Numbered from the stretch's first letter, positions 1 to 11,100 are shown. The stretch: DNA of 64,000 bases from Hondaea fermentalgiana (GCA_014084085.1 NPFB01000025.1:85093-149092), one strand, 5' to 3'. Translations and numbers: made by a program. The notes: a model not told the origin generated them from the letters alone.

Positions 1-883
1 CGCGGTCAAGAAGTGCGCCTCGCAAAAGGTTCGCGATGCGCGAGGTGTGAAAGGGCACGGCCGGACGTTGTGCCTCGAGCGCCTCGAGCACAGTGTTGAA
101 ATGCTGCAGCTCGAGTGGCTCGCGCGAGTCGGCAAAGACGAGCTGCAGACGCGCCTCGCCGCGTTTCACAGTAAGCACGCGATGACTAGGTCGCCCTGAT
201 CTATCAACTTGGCTCATGCGTTCAACTAGCTGAAGCGCTTCTTTTATGTCGCCAAGACGGACCTCGAGCACATTCAAGAGAGCGCCACCGCCATCCTCGA
301 TACGCGGTCGATCGTCTGCACTCGCGGAAGATGGCCGCTGCGAGTTTCGGCCAGCGCTCACGGCCTCCGCAAGTGCGTCGCGAATGCCAAAGGCGCCATT
401 AAGCTCGACCCAAGAGAGCGTCACGCCCTGATTTGGACTGCACGAGCCGTCGAAGTCGAGCTGAAGTGCTCGGACAAGCTCAATATTCTGAAAGAACCCT
501 TGACATGCGACAAGAACTGCTCTGGGATCCCAATGCAAAACGAGCACGCTTGCGTTTCCACCTTTAGTGAAGTGCTGCACAGCTGGGTCAAAGGTCTCGG
601 CAAAATTATTGCGTTTGAAATCCTCTGTCAAATTTTGCGGAATCACCTTGTCGGCAACGAACTCGAGATCGAAGCCAGGCGCAGCATTGTCGTCATTCCA
701 AGATGGAAACTCCTTATACTCGAGCTTGTTCTCGGACACGGCGCGAACGACCGCGTCGCGGCTTTGCGTGTGCGAGGAGTTCATCTTCATCATTCTCCGA
801 CCCCTAACGTTGTCGCTTTCGAAGTCATTCTCGCTTTCGTTCACAAGACGGATCGTGAAAGTGCTCGCAAGTTGTCTGTAGGC
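1..883 (-). CDS. Kinesin-like motor protein, degenerate, partial (cut by left window edge)
   Basis: A minus-strand frame is open from the window edge to beyond position 880. Its order of motifs follows a kinesin motor domain: a first-strand-like FTIRLVNE, then NFAETFDPAVQ where kinesins have the FDxVF element, then VTLSWVELNG where they have the VSxxEIYNE strand, and finally PAVPFHTSRIANLLRG matching the vPYRxSKLTrLL element near the end of the motor. The nucleotide-binding elements are not recognisable: the P-loop GxTGSGKT is replaced by unrelated residues after GGNASVLVLHW, and the switch II DLAGSE position reads VFADSRE. It may therefore be a non-catalytic kinesin, or a fast-evolving one. 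The true start is unclear. An in-frame ATG lies at 793, but the first-strand similarity begins upstream of it, so an upstream exon or start is likely. It is divergent to the cofactor C gene. Kinesin similarity is moderately sure; function is unknown. Confidence 0.5.
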
Positions 884-1840
884 TCGCGAAGACTCTCTAC
901 GCGGGCTGAAAAGCGCTCTTCGAGCTATCTCATTGGCGTCCGTTCTCTGCACATCTTGCGCGAGCTTCCCTCCACCATCACGCCTCCGCGTCGCGCCGCC
1001 TCGGAGTCCCGTTTCCCAGGCTCCGGCCTTGTACGAGTTCCTCGTAATCGGGCTGCTTCTGCGCGCCACGGGGCTCTGCATCTTGCTCCTCTGCCGCGCG
1101 CCCAGGCAGGGAGTGACACAAGGCGCGTCGAAGCCAAGCCAAGCGAGGCGGGCCCGACTCGCCCGGATCTCCGCGGCCTCCGCGGTCGGCGCGCGCTCTG
1201 GCTCGCGCTCGCGCTGCCGCTCTGCGTTCTGGCCCAAGTTTGCTCGGTGCTCGGCCAGCTTCAAGTTGTTTGTTTGTTTGCTGCACAGGACGGTTTCGCC
1301 GCGTTCCCACCCCGGAGTCGCCGCCGGCGCGCACCTTTGGGAACGCGCCCGAAGCGGCTGCCAGGCCCAGCTCACGCGCGCGAGCACGCCGAGCAAACCA
1401 AGCAAGCACACCAAGCTCGCAAGCAAACACCCGCCACAGAGCCTGCCAGCAGCGCGCCGGCGCGGGTCTGTCCACCGTGCTGGCCGCTCAAGGTCGGCGC
1501 TGTCCTCGGTCGCGGGCCCCGAGGCGGTCTCTCCTTGGCCTGGCTTATCGGCGCTTGCCGCTGCTTGGCGACCGTTGTGCGCGGTGTAGCAAGCGCGCGA
1601 CCACGCAGCCAGACCCGAAACGGAGACGAGGCCGTGGACGAGGTCGCTCGGCTCGCGTGCGCTCTCGCGAGGCCGCACGGAGGAGCGGGCGCGAGGACGC
1701 TCTGGAGGGAGCGAGGGAGGCGAGGCCCGGGCGGCCGGCCAGCCAGCCTTGAGGACGTCTTGACAGCAGGTTGCGCGACGAGGCGTCAGTCAAGTGACGG
1801 CGCTGGTGCTGGTGCTCTTGAACGCGCACGTCGTCACGAG
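884..1840. other. Intergenic / 5' leader region between divergent genes
   Basis: About 960 bases between the kinesin-like gene (reading left) and the cofactor C gene (reading right). It is GC-rich and low in complexity. Long frames cross it on both strands but have arginine/alanine/serine-rich compositions typical of spurious translation in GC-rich DNA. It presumably holds both promoters and 5' leaders, and possibly an upstream exon of the kinesin-like gene. I see no RNA gene. Confidence 0.4.
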
Positions 1841-3004
1841 ATGCGCGGCGATCAGGGAGACGCAGAAGGCGAGGCGTTGCGCCAGGAACACGAAGTCCGC
1901 AAGACGCAGGCTGATGTGGAAGAGGCTGAACGTAAACGAAACGCTCTCGACGAGCGATGGCGACGCAAGCTCGAAGGACGCAAGGAAGAGCAACAACGCA
2001 AGCTCGAGGAAAAGCAGGAAGCGCTCGACCCGACGCAGGATATCGATGCATTTGTGAAAAGGTTTGATGCCCTCCATGTTTGCATCAATGACGGCCTTGA
2101 AAAAGCCAAAGCTCTTGCCCAAGGGGAAAAGGGCATCTCTCGGCTTGATCTGAAACAAAAACTCGACGGCTTGGTAAAGACTGTAGGGGACATGCAAAAG
2201 GAGCTCGCGGGGGCCACGCTCTACCTTCCACCCTATGACATTCGCCAGGCCTCGGACAAGATTGCTTCTGCGACAGCCAAAATTGAGAATGCCAGAGTTG
2301 AGCTCGCACCGCGTCGTAAATTTGCCTTTGGTAACAAGTCGAAGCCAAGGTCCTCAAGCAGCCAGAACGCAACGACTTCCCAGTCGCAGCAGCAACCGCA
2401 GCAGCAGAAGCAAAGTCAAGCAGATGTGGCTCCACCGACAGCTCCGGAACCTGTGCGAGCCGCCGAGGCCTTGCTCGCTAAGTTTTCTGAAGAGAGTACC
2501 GAGCTGGTTGTCGAAAACAAAAAGGGAGAGACGATTAATATCGCGGAAATCCATGAGGTTAGCAGTGACCAGGATGTGCGGCTTCGTTCGCTGGAAGACT
2601 GCACCGTTCATCTTCTCAAACCCACCAGCGCGGTTCGCTTCCTTCACCTCAAGCGATGTCGCATTTTTGTCGGACCGGTGGCGGGTTCGTGTTTCTTTGA
2701 AGCCTGCGAAGACTGTGTGTTTATGATTGCTTCGCGGCAGATCCGTATTCATGATTCAACGCGGTGTGATTTCTATCTTCACGTGCTGTCTCGTCCTATT
2801 ATCGAGCACTGCAATGCTCTTCGTTTTGCGCCGTACGGACTTTCGTATAAGGGGCTCGACTCGCAAGTTCAAGCTGCAGGTCTCGCTGCTCCAAGGGCAG
2901 CTGATATGTGGAAAGATGTCGATGACTTTCGCTGGCTACGACAGCAGCAGAGTCCTAATTGGGCCATCTTAGATGAAGCCGACCGAGAAAAGGCCGCGTT
3001 ATAA
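1841..3004 (+). CDS. TBCC: Tubulin-binding cofactor C (TBCC)
   Basis: A 387-residue protein with the cofactor C layout: a charged N-terminal coiled coil (about 5-65), a helical spectrin-like segment (65-155), a Ser/Gln-rich linker (168-195) and a C-terminal C-CAP/TBCC beta-helix (about 210-345). The hallmark QIRIH (300-304) followed by SRPIIEHC and RFAPY is present. In this family the arginine of the Q-x-R-x-H motif acts as the GAP finger that triggers GTP hydrolysis by beta-tubulin in the cofactor C/D/E-tubulin complex, releasing assembly-competent dimers. Arg302 is kept here. I chose the ATG at 1841 because the same frame upstream is low-complexity and has no other methionine close by. It ends 212 bases before the convergent RCC1-type gene. 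Confidence 0.88.
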   Translation: MRGDQGDAEGEALRQEHEVRKTQADVEEAERKRNALDERWRRKLEGRKEEQQRKLEEKQEALDPTQDIDAFVKRFDALHVCINDGLEKAKALAQGEKGISRLDLKQKLDGLVKTVGDMQKELAGATLYLPPYDIRQASDKIASATAKIENARVELAPRRKFAFGNKSKPRSSSSQNATTSQSQQQPQQQKQSQADVAPPTAPEPVRAAEALLAKFSEESTELVVENKKGETINIAEIHEVSSDQDVRLRSLEDCTVHLLKPTSAVRFLHLKRCRIFVGPVAGSCFFEACEDCVFMIASRQIRIHDSTRCDFYLHVLSRPIIEHCNALRFAPYGLSYKGLDSQVQAAGLAAPRAADMWKDVDDFRWLRQQQSPNWAILDEADREKAAL

Positions 3005-3216
3005 TCATCGAGAAAAATGGGAAGGTAGGACAACGAAAAAGACGAAAGTATTTCATCTTTTGTGAATCACATGCGCAAATCTTTGGCGACAGGAGAAGGC
3101 ACACAAGCTTCGGCAATCGCTTCTTCTTGTTTGAAAAAAAAAAGCAGAAATAGATGGTGGATCGTTGCTGGAAGCCCACTTTTCTTTGCATCGGGTCCAA
3201 AAAAATTAACCTATTC

Positions 3217-6200
3217 CTAAGACATCATCATGATTCTACTTTGGGCAAACTCTTGTGCGGCTTTCTTGATCTCAGTGCAATCGATTTTGCTTTTGAGCAT
3301 TGTATTTACCTGAAGACGCTCCTCGATGACAGCATCAATAAGGCGAAAACAACGATCACACACCGAGAGAGCGTGCGCCGAAAGAAAGGGATGCAAAGGA
3401 GATGGCCGTCGAGACAAGGCACTCACAATACCAAGGGATTCGGGCGGTTCGTTTGTCTCTCGATCGAGCGTCACCCAAAGTGACATGCTCGAGCCACGGA
3501 CCTGTTGCACATCACGAAGCGTACCTCCAATGGAATTTTGACCAAAAATTCGCACAATGCCATTCGGGCGCGGGGAAATAAGCGCAATCCAGAAAAAGGC
3601 ACGACCGCCTTGCATTGAATGCGCAACCAGCGTCGAAGGCGTTTCAAAAGTGAACGTACGGACGGAATATGCAGCCTTTGCGCTGACGCGGTTCAACTGC
3701 ACGTGCTCTTTCGATACGAGCGTGCTCGGGCTTCCGTCACGATCTTCGTACAGGGTGACAAGGACATCCTGATACAACGACCGCTCAGAATTGGCACCGA
3801 AGCCATCCAAGGCGATCGAAATGGAACCCACCATGATTTCGTCGCCTGGCATAGCCGAAAACGACACACGTGACATCAGCATGAGCATTTGCCGAGCAGA
3901 GTTCGACCCTCCGGAACCTGCAGTTGCATTTTGTGGAGCGTAGAGAGTGAGAGACGCCTGGTCATTTGTCCAGCCACGAGGTAAGCCCGCATAGCCTGCC
4001 AAAACGCGGGGCGTTTCGAGACTTCTGTTCTGCTGCCGAAGACTATCGATTACCTCAATCGCTTTTTCGCGCGCTTTTGCCAACAGTGCGTCGCTCTCGG
4101 CGACTGCTTCTTCCACCAGTTGGTGCTGATCCAAAGGAGGTTCTTGGTTTCCGCGCGATGCACTTCTTTCTTGCAAAAGGGCGAATACATTTGCAGGAAC
4201 GATACACGTTTTCCACACGCAGTGCGTTTCAGCAATCGCCTTCTTCCATAATGCTTGAAGACTTGCGGTATAATTTTGCTGAAGTCGTTCTTGTCGCCGC
4301 AGCTGAATACGTTTATACATGCAAATTCGCGTCTCGATCTCGTGGATTTGAAGCTCTTTGGCAACTTGCTCGCTGGCCAGCGAATCAAGGGCTCGTCGCT
4401 GTTCGCCTGCGCTTTCTTCAAGAGCGATACGGGTCTTAATGCCCTCGAGCGTCTGATTCTCTAATTCATCGAGGTCTTGCGTGTCGCGAGAGATCGCAGC
4501 ATTCAAATTGGCGCTCCGATCTAGCTTCGCCTCAGTGCCCAGGCTTGACGGCAAAAGATCCTGCAACTTGGCAAGCTCCGAGATGCGTGCCTGCCGGCCT
4601 AATTTGATGCGGACAACTTGACCTCGCAGCTGAGCATTTTCCTTGTTCAAATCCTCGAGTTCCAACTCTGCATCCTTGAGACGAGCCACAATGGCCTCCC
4701 GATGCTTCTCCATACCCGTCATTTCCGCTATTTTGCGTGCGAGACCCGCTTCCGCGCGCTCGAGGCGATCTTCCACCGCTGCAAGACCAGAATCCTTGAC
4801 GACCTCAACATCTATTTTGGCTGCTGATGATACCGTGAAGTTCCTAAAATCATCAACAGACTTGAGCGTGTGCATTTCTTTTGAGGGCGATACACATACA
4901 AGTTCTGCGGCCTCTGTGCAGGCTCGCAATCGGTCATCGCCATGTTTACTACTCGCAAGGCTCTCTTCATTTTCGACATCAGCTCCATGTTGTGGACGCT
5001 GGCCTCGCCAGAGACGGAGGGCACGTTGATGGCGTAAACTGAGGTCAACAAGTTGCGCTTGCTTGCTTGCGTTGGCATGCTGAAGACGCACAAGCTCTTC
5101 ACGGCTCGTCTGAACCGCGGCATGCTCGTCACTAGATTTGCTTGTCCATGCAACAGCATGTTCGCCACGTGCGTTCATGCGTAGTGTACGAAACCCCCGG
5201 GAAGGATCGGCGTGCCTCTCTGCATCATGCTGGCGCTCCTCGCGGCATAGGTGAGGAATAAGTCGCGGCTCCAACACCATTTTGACATCAGTGTTGACGG
5301 CGTGTACCACAGGTGCAAGAAAGGGGTTGGAAGGTTCTCGAATCGACTCCTTCGCACGGACGCCCTCCCTTTCGCCCAGAACAAACTGCCTTGCTTTCGC
5401 GAAAGACCGCTCGCCCAGAGTCTCTCTTACTTTATCAAAAGGCTTCTTGCGCTGTCTGCCGATGCCTTCAAAAGGCAATGAAGGAATGGGTGAAGAAGTT
5501 GGACTAGAACGAGGAGGAAGAGAGGAAGAGGGAGAAAATGCTCCCCATGAGAACCCTGCATGCTTGCCTTTCATCTCACCAGGAGGAAGAGACGATGTGG
5601 GCGCTGTTTCTTGTGTTTGATTCGATGACAGAGAGCCGGACATTGTGCTTTGCGAATGTACGCGGTGTCCAAGTTGCCCCTTATTGTTGGCGCCCCAGCC
5701 GTACACATGGCCGATCTCGGTCTGACAAAGTGTAAACGCTTTACCACATGTTACATCTGTGACGCGTTCTTCGATACTGACGACAATACAAGGTGATGCA
5801 CGGGGTCGCGTGTCCTCGAGACCAAGTTGTCCCGAGCCATTCGCCCCCCACGTATAGAGATTCCTTCGTAACGACGAAGACCGCGCTGCAAAATGATCTT
5901 CGCCCGCTTCGATCTGTTCAATGACAACGCGTATCCTGAGGTCGCCGTCTTCGTGGCCTTGCCGGGACAATGCGCTTGGGAAAATCACTTCGGAAGGAAC
6001 TCGCGCTTTGTCGGTCCACGTGAACACCTGGCCAGTCTCCAGCAGCATGAGCATACCCGTTGTCGCGCATGCTAAGCCTTTGACCACGCTCGGTTTGATA
6101 ATGGCCAAGACCTTTTCCAGCCACTCTTCTCGTTGTCGAGATTCTTGGTCCACAGCCAGCTTATGATCGCGTGCTATCGCGGCACGAGGCTCTTCATTGT

Positions 6201-6309
6201 CCGCATTCTCGACGTTGAGTAGGTCGCGCTCCAGGTCAAGCTCGCCGTCCAAGTCTGCGTCGAGGAGGTCCCGCTGCTCGTCTTCGTCTTGCAGTACGGG
6301 CATCGGCAC
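3217..6309 (-). CDS. RCC1-repeat, coiled-coil protein with C-terminal beta-rich domain
   Basis: A 1030-residue protein. After an acidic N-terminus, residues about 70-215 hold RCC1-type propeller repeats, with LYTWGANGSGQLG (151-163) and VYGWGANNKGQLG (202-214) as the clearest copies. There are too few for a full seven-bladed propeller. A Ser/Pro-rich linker follows, then a long predicted coiled coil (about 510-770). From about 790 to 955 comes a beta-rich segment containing VLVTLYEDRDGSPSTLV, which resembles the spaced Ly-D-G-P pattern of bacterial 'choice-of-anchor' domains. The last 70 residues are helical. RCC1 repeats often mediate protein or chromatin binding, sometimes as exchange factors; no catalytic role can be assigned here. 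The start at 6309 is the first ATG of the frame and lies 282 bases from the divergent amidohydrolase-like gene, so the two probably share a promoter. Confidence 0.75.
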   Translation of the reverse strand: MPMPVLQDEDEQRDLLDADLDGELDLERDLLNVENADNEEPRAAIARDHKLAVDQESRQREEWLEKVLAIIKPSVVKGLACATTGMLMLLETGQVFTWTDKARVPSEVIFPSALSRQGHEDGDLRIRVVIEQIEAGEDHFAARSSSLRRNLYTWGANGSGQLGLEDTRPRASPCIVVSIEERVTDVTCGKAFTLCQTEIGHVYGWGANNKGQLGHRVHSQSTMSGSLSSNQTQETAPTSSLPPGEMKGKHAGFSWGAFSPSSSLPPRSSPTSSPIPSLPFEGIGRQRKKPFDKVRETLGERSFAKARQFVLGEREGVRAKESIREPSNPFLAPVVHAVNTDVKMVLEPRLIPHLCREERQHDAERHADPSRGFRTLRMNARGEHAVAWTSKSSDEHAAVQTSREELVRLQHANASKQAQLVDLSLRHQRALRLWRGQRPQHGADVENEESLASSKHGDDRLRACTEAAELVCVSPSKEMHTLKSVDDFRNFTVSSAAKIDVEVVKDSGLAAVEDRLERAEAGLARKIAEMTGMEKHREAIVARLKDAELELEDLNKENAQLRGQVVRIKLGRQARISELAKLQDLLPSSLGTEAKLDRSANLNAAISRDTQDLDELENQTLEGIKTRIALEESAGEQRRALDSLASEQVAKELQIHEIETRICMYKRIQLRRQERLQQNYTASLQALWKKAIAETHCVWKTCIVPANVFALLQERSASRGNQEPPLDQHQLVEEAVAESDALLAKAREKAIEVIDSLRQQNRSLETPRVLAGYAGLPRGWTNDQASLTLYAPQNATAGSGGSNSARQMLMLMSRVSFSAMPGDEIMVGSISIALDGFGANSERSLYQDVLVTLYEDRDGSPSTLVSKEHVQLNRVSAKAAYSVRTFTFETPSTLVAHSMQGGRAFFWIALISPRPNGIVRIFGQNSIGGTLRDVQQVRGSSMSLWVTLDRETNEPPESLGIVSALSRRPSPLHPFLSAHALSVCDRCFRLIDAVIEERLQVNTMLKSKIDCTEIKKAAQEFAQSRIMMMS

Positions 6310-6591
6310 GTCTCTCTCTGCACGTCTCTCCCTCGCTCCGCGCTAGCAGCAGGGGCGTGCGGGTCCGGCGCACGTCGAAAAAGCGCTCGTTTCCGGGTCC
6401 ACTATGCTTTCGGTCTTGCTTGCGCGCAGGAGTCGGCAGCTCGCAGCCCGCGGAGCCTGCAGCTCGCCAGTCGCCCAAGCCGAAGGAGAAGAAGAGATGG
6501 CCGAGTGCTCTCGTTTTGGTGTCGTCGTCTCGCCCCGGTTCGCCTCCGAGTCGATCCCGCACCAGACCAGCTTTATGGCGATACGCGCATC

Positions 6592-7980
6592 ATGACGAGG
6601 GCAGCGACATCGCGCGATGACCGTGCGCGGGCGCGGTCCTCGTCGCGGTCCTCGTCGCGGTCCTCGTCGCAACGCGGGACGAAATCCAAGGCCAAGGCGA
6701 AGGTGAAGGCCAAGACGAAGGTGAAGGCCTCATCGAGTTCACAGTCAGGCCTGAGCCAAGACCTCGCAGCGAGGACCTGCGCCGCGGTCGAGGCGGCGCG
6801 CGAGCGCATCGAGGATCTTCAGCCTGCGCAGAAGCGACGAGCGGCGGGAATTCTTGCGCTCGTGGTTCTGGCAATGGTCTCGCTGCTGGCAAATGCTGCG
6901 TGGACGTCGCCGACAACGCCACAGCCGCTAGAAACGGATCCAGCGGTGGCGGCGCGCTCGTCGCTTCGGGCCGGCCCCGTCCGAAAACGGCGTCGGAGGA
7001 AACATCTGCATGAAATTTGCCCGCATATTGTCAAGACGCTCGGAAAGCCATATGAAAATCGGTACACCAAAACGCTCGGGCAGCCAAGCGACACTTTACC
7101 ACGACTGACAACAGTGTCGCGGGGCAACATCCCCGTCGTTCTCGGCGTGCCCCACGGAGCAAGTCATAAAAGCTCCAAGTATACTTGGCAAGTGGACAAT
7201 CTTCTTCCTCGCGAAGGAGCGAGTCAAGAATTCAACGCGTCGAGCTTTCAGAGCCGCTTGTCACGTGTCAGTAGTGATACAAACACACAGACTATGGCCA
7301 AGAAAATTGCCGACATCTACAAAAAGCGATACAAACGGTACCCATACATTGTCCAAGCCGACTTTCATCGGCGCTTCGTTGACGCCAATCGCCGCGTCAA
7401 CCACTCGGAGGCTTGCTGCCCCGACATGTGGCCCAAATGCACAGCTGTTGCAGACTATTGGTTCGAAAAGGATGGCAGTCCCAACGCGGAAGCTGCTCGT
7501 CGAATCAATCGCGCGCGAGCCGTCTATGACGATTATCATGGATCCATTGTGCAAGCGCTCAATGAGATACACACCAAGCATCCTGGCAAACCCATCTACT
7601 TTATCGACGTTCACGCCCAGCGTGCTGTCACAGATGAGGAGCTTAGCATTACCGCCGAAGACATGGAGGAAACCATTATTGTTGGTACCCAAGATGGACG
7701 ACTGGTGCGCAGTCGAGAGGAACTGTACAGCCCGCGTGGCCTCGTTGGTCAAATTCTTGCACAAGGCGTAAAAGTGTATCCACCAAACAATGAAGTAGCA
7801 GACCACCGTCTCTATAATGGGGGCCATGGTGTCGCCGAGTATTGTGTAAACAATACGCTCGGGGGTGAAGTGAATGGAATTCAGATGGAGTTCGGATTTC
7901 GTCTCCGTATGCGTTCCAAAACCCTCGAAAAGACCGCCGCTGCTATTGTCGAAGCGCTCGAAGCTGTCTTGGCAATATGA
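6592..7980 (+). CDS. Membrane-anchored N-formylglutamate amidohydrolase-like protein
   Basis: A 462-residue protein. The N-terminus is very basic and Ser/Arg/Lys-rich, and one hydrophobic helix (about 84-103) makes it a likely type II signal-anchor protein with a lumenal or external catalytic domain. The rest carries the signature order of the FGase (N-formylglutamate amidohydrolase) superfamily: VLGVPHGA (183-190), ADFHRRFVDANR (256-267), IYFIDVHAQ (335-343), LYNGGHG (407-413) and IQMEFGFRLR (430-439). Family members are zinc-dependent amidases related to carboxypeptidases. The substrate cannot be told from sequence, and a role in histidine degradation is unlikely for a membrane-anchored form. 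The frame is open further upstream into the divergent RCC1 gene, but the ATG at 6592 is the first that avoids that overlap. The stop lies 192 bases from the convergent CFAP44 stop. Confidence 0.68.
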   Translation: MTRAATSRDDRARARSSSRSSSRSSSQRGTKSKAKAKVKAKTKVKASSSSQSGLSQDLAARTCAAVEAARERIEDLQPAQKRRAAGILALVVLAMVSLLANAAWTSPTTPQPLETDPAVAARSSLRAGPVRKRRRRKHLHEICPHIVKTLGKPYENRYTKTLGQPSDTLPRLTTVSRGNIPVVLGVPHGASHKSSKYTWQVDNLLPREGASQEFNASSFQSRLSRVSSDTNTQTMAKKIADIYKKRYKRYPYIVQADFHRRFVDANRRVNHSEACCPDMWPKCTAVADYWFEKDGSPNAEAARRINRARAVYDDYHGSIVQALNEIHTKHPGKPIYFIDVHAQRAVTDEELSITAEDMEETIIVGTQDGRLVRSREELYSPRGLVGQILAQGVKVYPPNNEVADHRLYNGGHGVAEYCVNNTLGGEVNGIQMEFGFRLRMRSKTLEKTAAAIVEALEAVLAI

Positions 7981-8172
7981 ATGACCACAAATGTCTAGGA
8001 ACGATAGTGAAGAGCGTGAACGCAGCGAAAAAAGTGAACCCTCCCTGCCAAGATCACATCTTATTTGCTCTCATTCTGTTTATCATGTGATATCGAGATG
8101 ACGAACAGCAATAAGAAGGATCAAACAACAGTTTGACAAACGGAGACGTTCCTTCTTTTTAATTTTTAAAAT

Positions 8173-11100
8173 TTAAGGGTCCATGATTTGATTACGGTTC
8201 GTGTACATGTTGCCGGTGTTGCCGCGTAGCATGTCGATTTCGGTCTTAAGCGCTTGAATCTCGTGGCTCTGCATCTTAACGAGCTGAGTGAGCTTGGCAG
8301 TCTCCTGCGCCTCACGATGAGAAACAAGCCCGTGCGCAGCATGCGACGCGCCGCCGTTGGCGCCATTGAGTTCCGCCTCGAGCAGTTGCTGTTTTTCTGT
8401 GAGACTGGCAATCTGCTGCAATAGGGCCGAATTACGTCTCGTTGCCTCGAGCAGACGCTCTTGCGCGAGACCGATCTTCTTTTGTGCGCTCGCATGCTCT
8501 GCGTGCTGCTTCTTTTCTTGTTGCTTGGCCTTGTTGGAGACCTCAGTGGATCCCGAGGAACCCATCTTCTCTATAGTGTCCAGGTCGATGACCTGACCAA
8601 ACTTGAGAAGCTGAAGATCCTTGCACTTGTCCTCGAGAGCCGCAATGTCCCGAAGCTTTTGCTTCTTCTCGCGCTTGAGCCTCTTTTGCATATGGTGCAG
8701 CTCCTTAAACTCGAGCTTCTTGTCGCAATTTTCGTCAAGAAGACGGCCAATGCCAGCGTGCAGGTCGTGAAGCTCGTGCTTGTCGAAAACGAGGGAACTT
8801 CCAATACTGATGGGAAGGACCAGACGCGCCTTATGGCGACGAGTACGCTCGGCAGAAATGCGAGCCCGTCGCACCTCCAGTTCGAGATCGCGAATGCGTC
8901 CCACCAGCTCGTCTTGACGTTCAATAAGAGCGTCGTCCTCGGCATTGGACATGGCAGCCTCGTCCAGGGCTGCAAGCTGATCTCGGGCCTGGATAAGCTG
9001 CAGCTTGAGATTGACAATCTCAACGTCTTCGCTGTCAAGTGGAACGTCCTCCTCAAAAATCGTGTCGTCTTGATCGTTGTCCACAGCAGCGAGTGCGGCA
9101 TCGAGGTCGGCGTCAGCATCCTCTTCGACACTGCCCTCAGGGACGACAAGGCACGCAAGTTGCGCGAGTCGCAGGACCACGAAAGTATCGACCTCATTCA
9201 GCTTTCGCTGCTTCTCGTTCTGAAAAGCCTGGATCTCGATGACTGTAGATTTCAGGTCCTTGTCGATCTGCTTCTCACGACCCTGATGGCGATCGTTCGC
9301 CTTGCGCAACTCATCAATGGCCTTGTTGAATCCGGAGAGAACCTCTTCCTGATCAAGGCGCTTCTCGCGCAGCTCAAGGACTTTTTCGTAAATGGCAGGG
9401 TCGCAGCCGTCCGGGCAACGTTCTTCTTCAGGCTCACCCTCCTCAAAGTCCTCCTCTTCGTCGTCGTAGTCCTCGTCATCCTCGGAATCAGACTCTTCAG
9501 AGTCAGAATCACCGTCCCCTTGCTGCTTGACGCGCTTGATCTTGCGCTTGAAGATCTTGAGCAGCTGCGCGCTCGCCGGATTGGCATCACCACCAACAAG
9601 GGTATGAAACTCCTCAAAGATGACGCGATCCTTTTCCTGCCAAATGGCGAGCTCGGCCTTTTTAGCCGCCAGATTCTCCTGGCACGAGGTGATTTCTGCA
9701 AGCACCTCACTCTTTTGCTGCCGGCACGAATCAAGCTTGCTGCTCAGCGCGTGGTCCTTCTTCTCAAACTCGTTGAGAAGCTGCTGCTCGCGAAAGAGGA
9801 GAATCTGGCGCAGCTCGGCGGCCACCAGATCTGCGTCGAGCTGCGCGCGCTCCTTGCGAAGCTCGTACACGGCCGAATCAAAGGCGCGCACGGATTCGAG
9901 GCTTCGTTCGAGGATTCTCGACTTTTCAAAGAGAAGTTGCTTGCGCTTGGTGTTCCACACCGCCTTCTCAAAGCTTGTCTTGGCGTCTGCGCAAACTTCA
10001 CGAAGTGCGGCTGCGCAGAATGCATTGGGCCCTTGCACTTCGATGCGGGATCGCTGCTCTGCCATCGTGTCCGAAGACGATGCGGATCCGCATAAAAACG
10101 TCTCCATGTCCTCGGGGGTTAGCTCGAGGCGCTTTTCTGGCCATTCGCCGCCGTCGAGACGAAGCGGGAGCCCAAGGCTGCCGGGATCCTCACCAAGTTC
10201 CTCGTCAATGGCCCGAATGCGCGTCTCGTCGACGCGCGCGCGCTCTACAATGCGGCGTTTCAGCTCACGAAGTGCAAGAAACTTCTCGTTGAATTTCATT
10301 CGCAGGGCTTGGACGCTCTCCGCGAGAAGAATGCTTTGGCGGTACTTCTTTGCGGCGTTCACCTGGAGATGAACGGGCACCTGATAGTTCTCTGCGGACT
10401 TCAGCTTGTAGTCACCCATATTGTTGAGGACCCACTCGATCGCGGCAACATCGACAGGGTCGTCGGCGTCCTCGTCTGGCTTGATCTCGAGAAGCTCGCT
10501 CATCTGCAGCTTGCGCTCGCGGCGGCCTGCTTTGCGGGCCTCCCAGCCTGTTGCTGCATCCGTCTTCTTTTTGCGCTTCCCAGCTGCGGGGCTGCCGGGC
10601 CCGCCCTCGGTTTCAGGTCGGGCGCTCTTGTTGCCGTTGTTGGCGCCGTTGCCTCCAGCATCTGCACTTCCGCCTGTACCATTCCCCGACGCACCAGCGC
10701 CGTTTCCATTGGCATCGTTGAGAACTTCGTGCAGGGTCGCTATGGCTTTGCGAAGAGACTCGGAAAATTTGGCTGTCCGGAACGAACGGACAATGTAGTC
10801 CTCGTTGAAAGCGGCAAGCGAGATGCTGTCGACCAGGATTTCGTTGAGAAAGAAACGCTTGAGTTTCTCCAGCTTGGCCTTGCTCATATTCACGTCCCAT
10901 TGCGTCTCCTTGATCACCTCTTCAAGCTGTGCTTTGCCTTCTTCCATGAGCGCTTCAATGAGATCATTGTCGATATCAAAGGCGTCGCGCGGAAGACGCG
11001 TTTCCGGCGCATCGCGTTCATTTTCTTCGACAAGAGCCTCAAAGTCTTTTCGAAGGTCGGCAATGACCTGGCGTACTTTGTCCTTTTCAACCTCGGCAAC

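Noticed and set aside
500..1840. Long upstream extension of the cofactor C frame
   Set aside because: It overlaps the kinesin-like gene in antisense and reads as Arg/Ala/Ser-rich low complexity; the cofactor C fold starts after the ATG at 1841.
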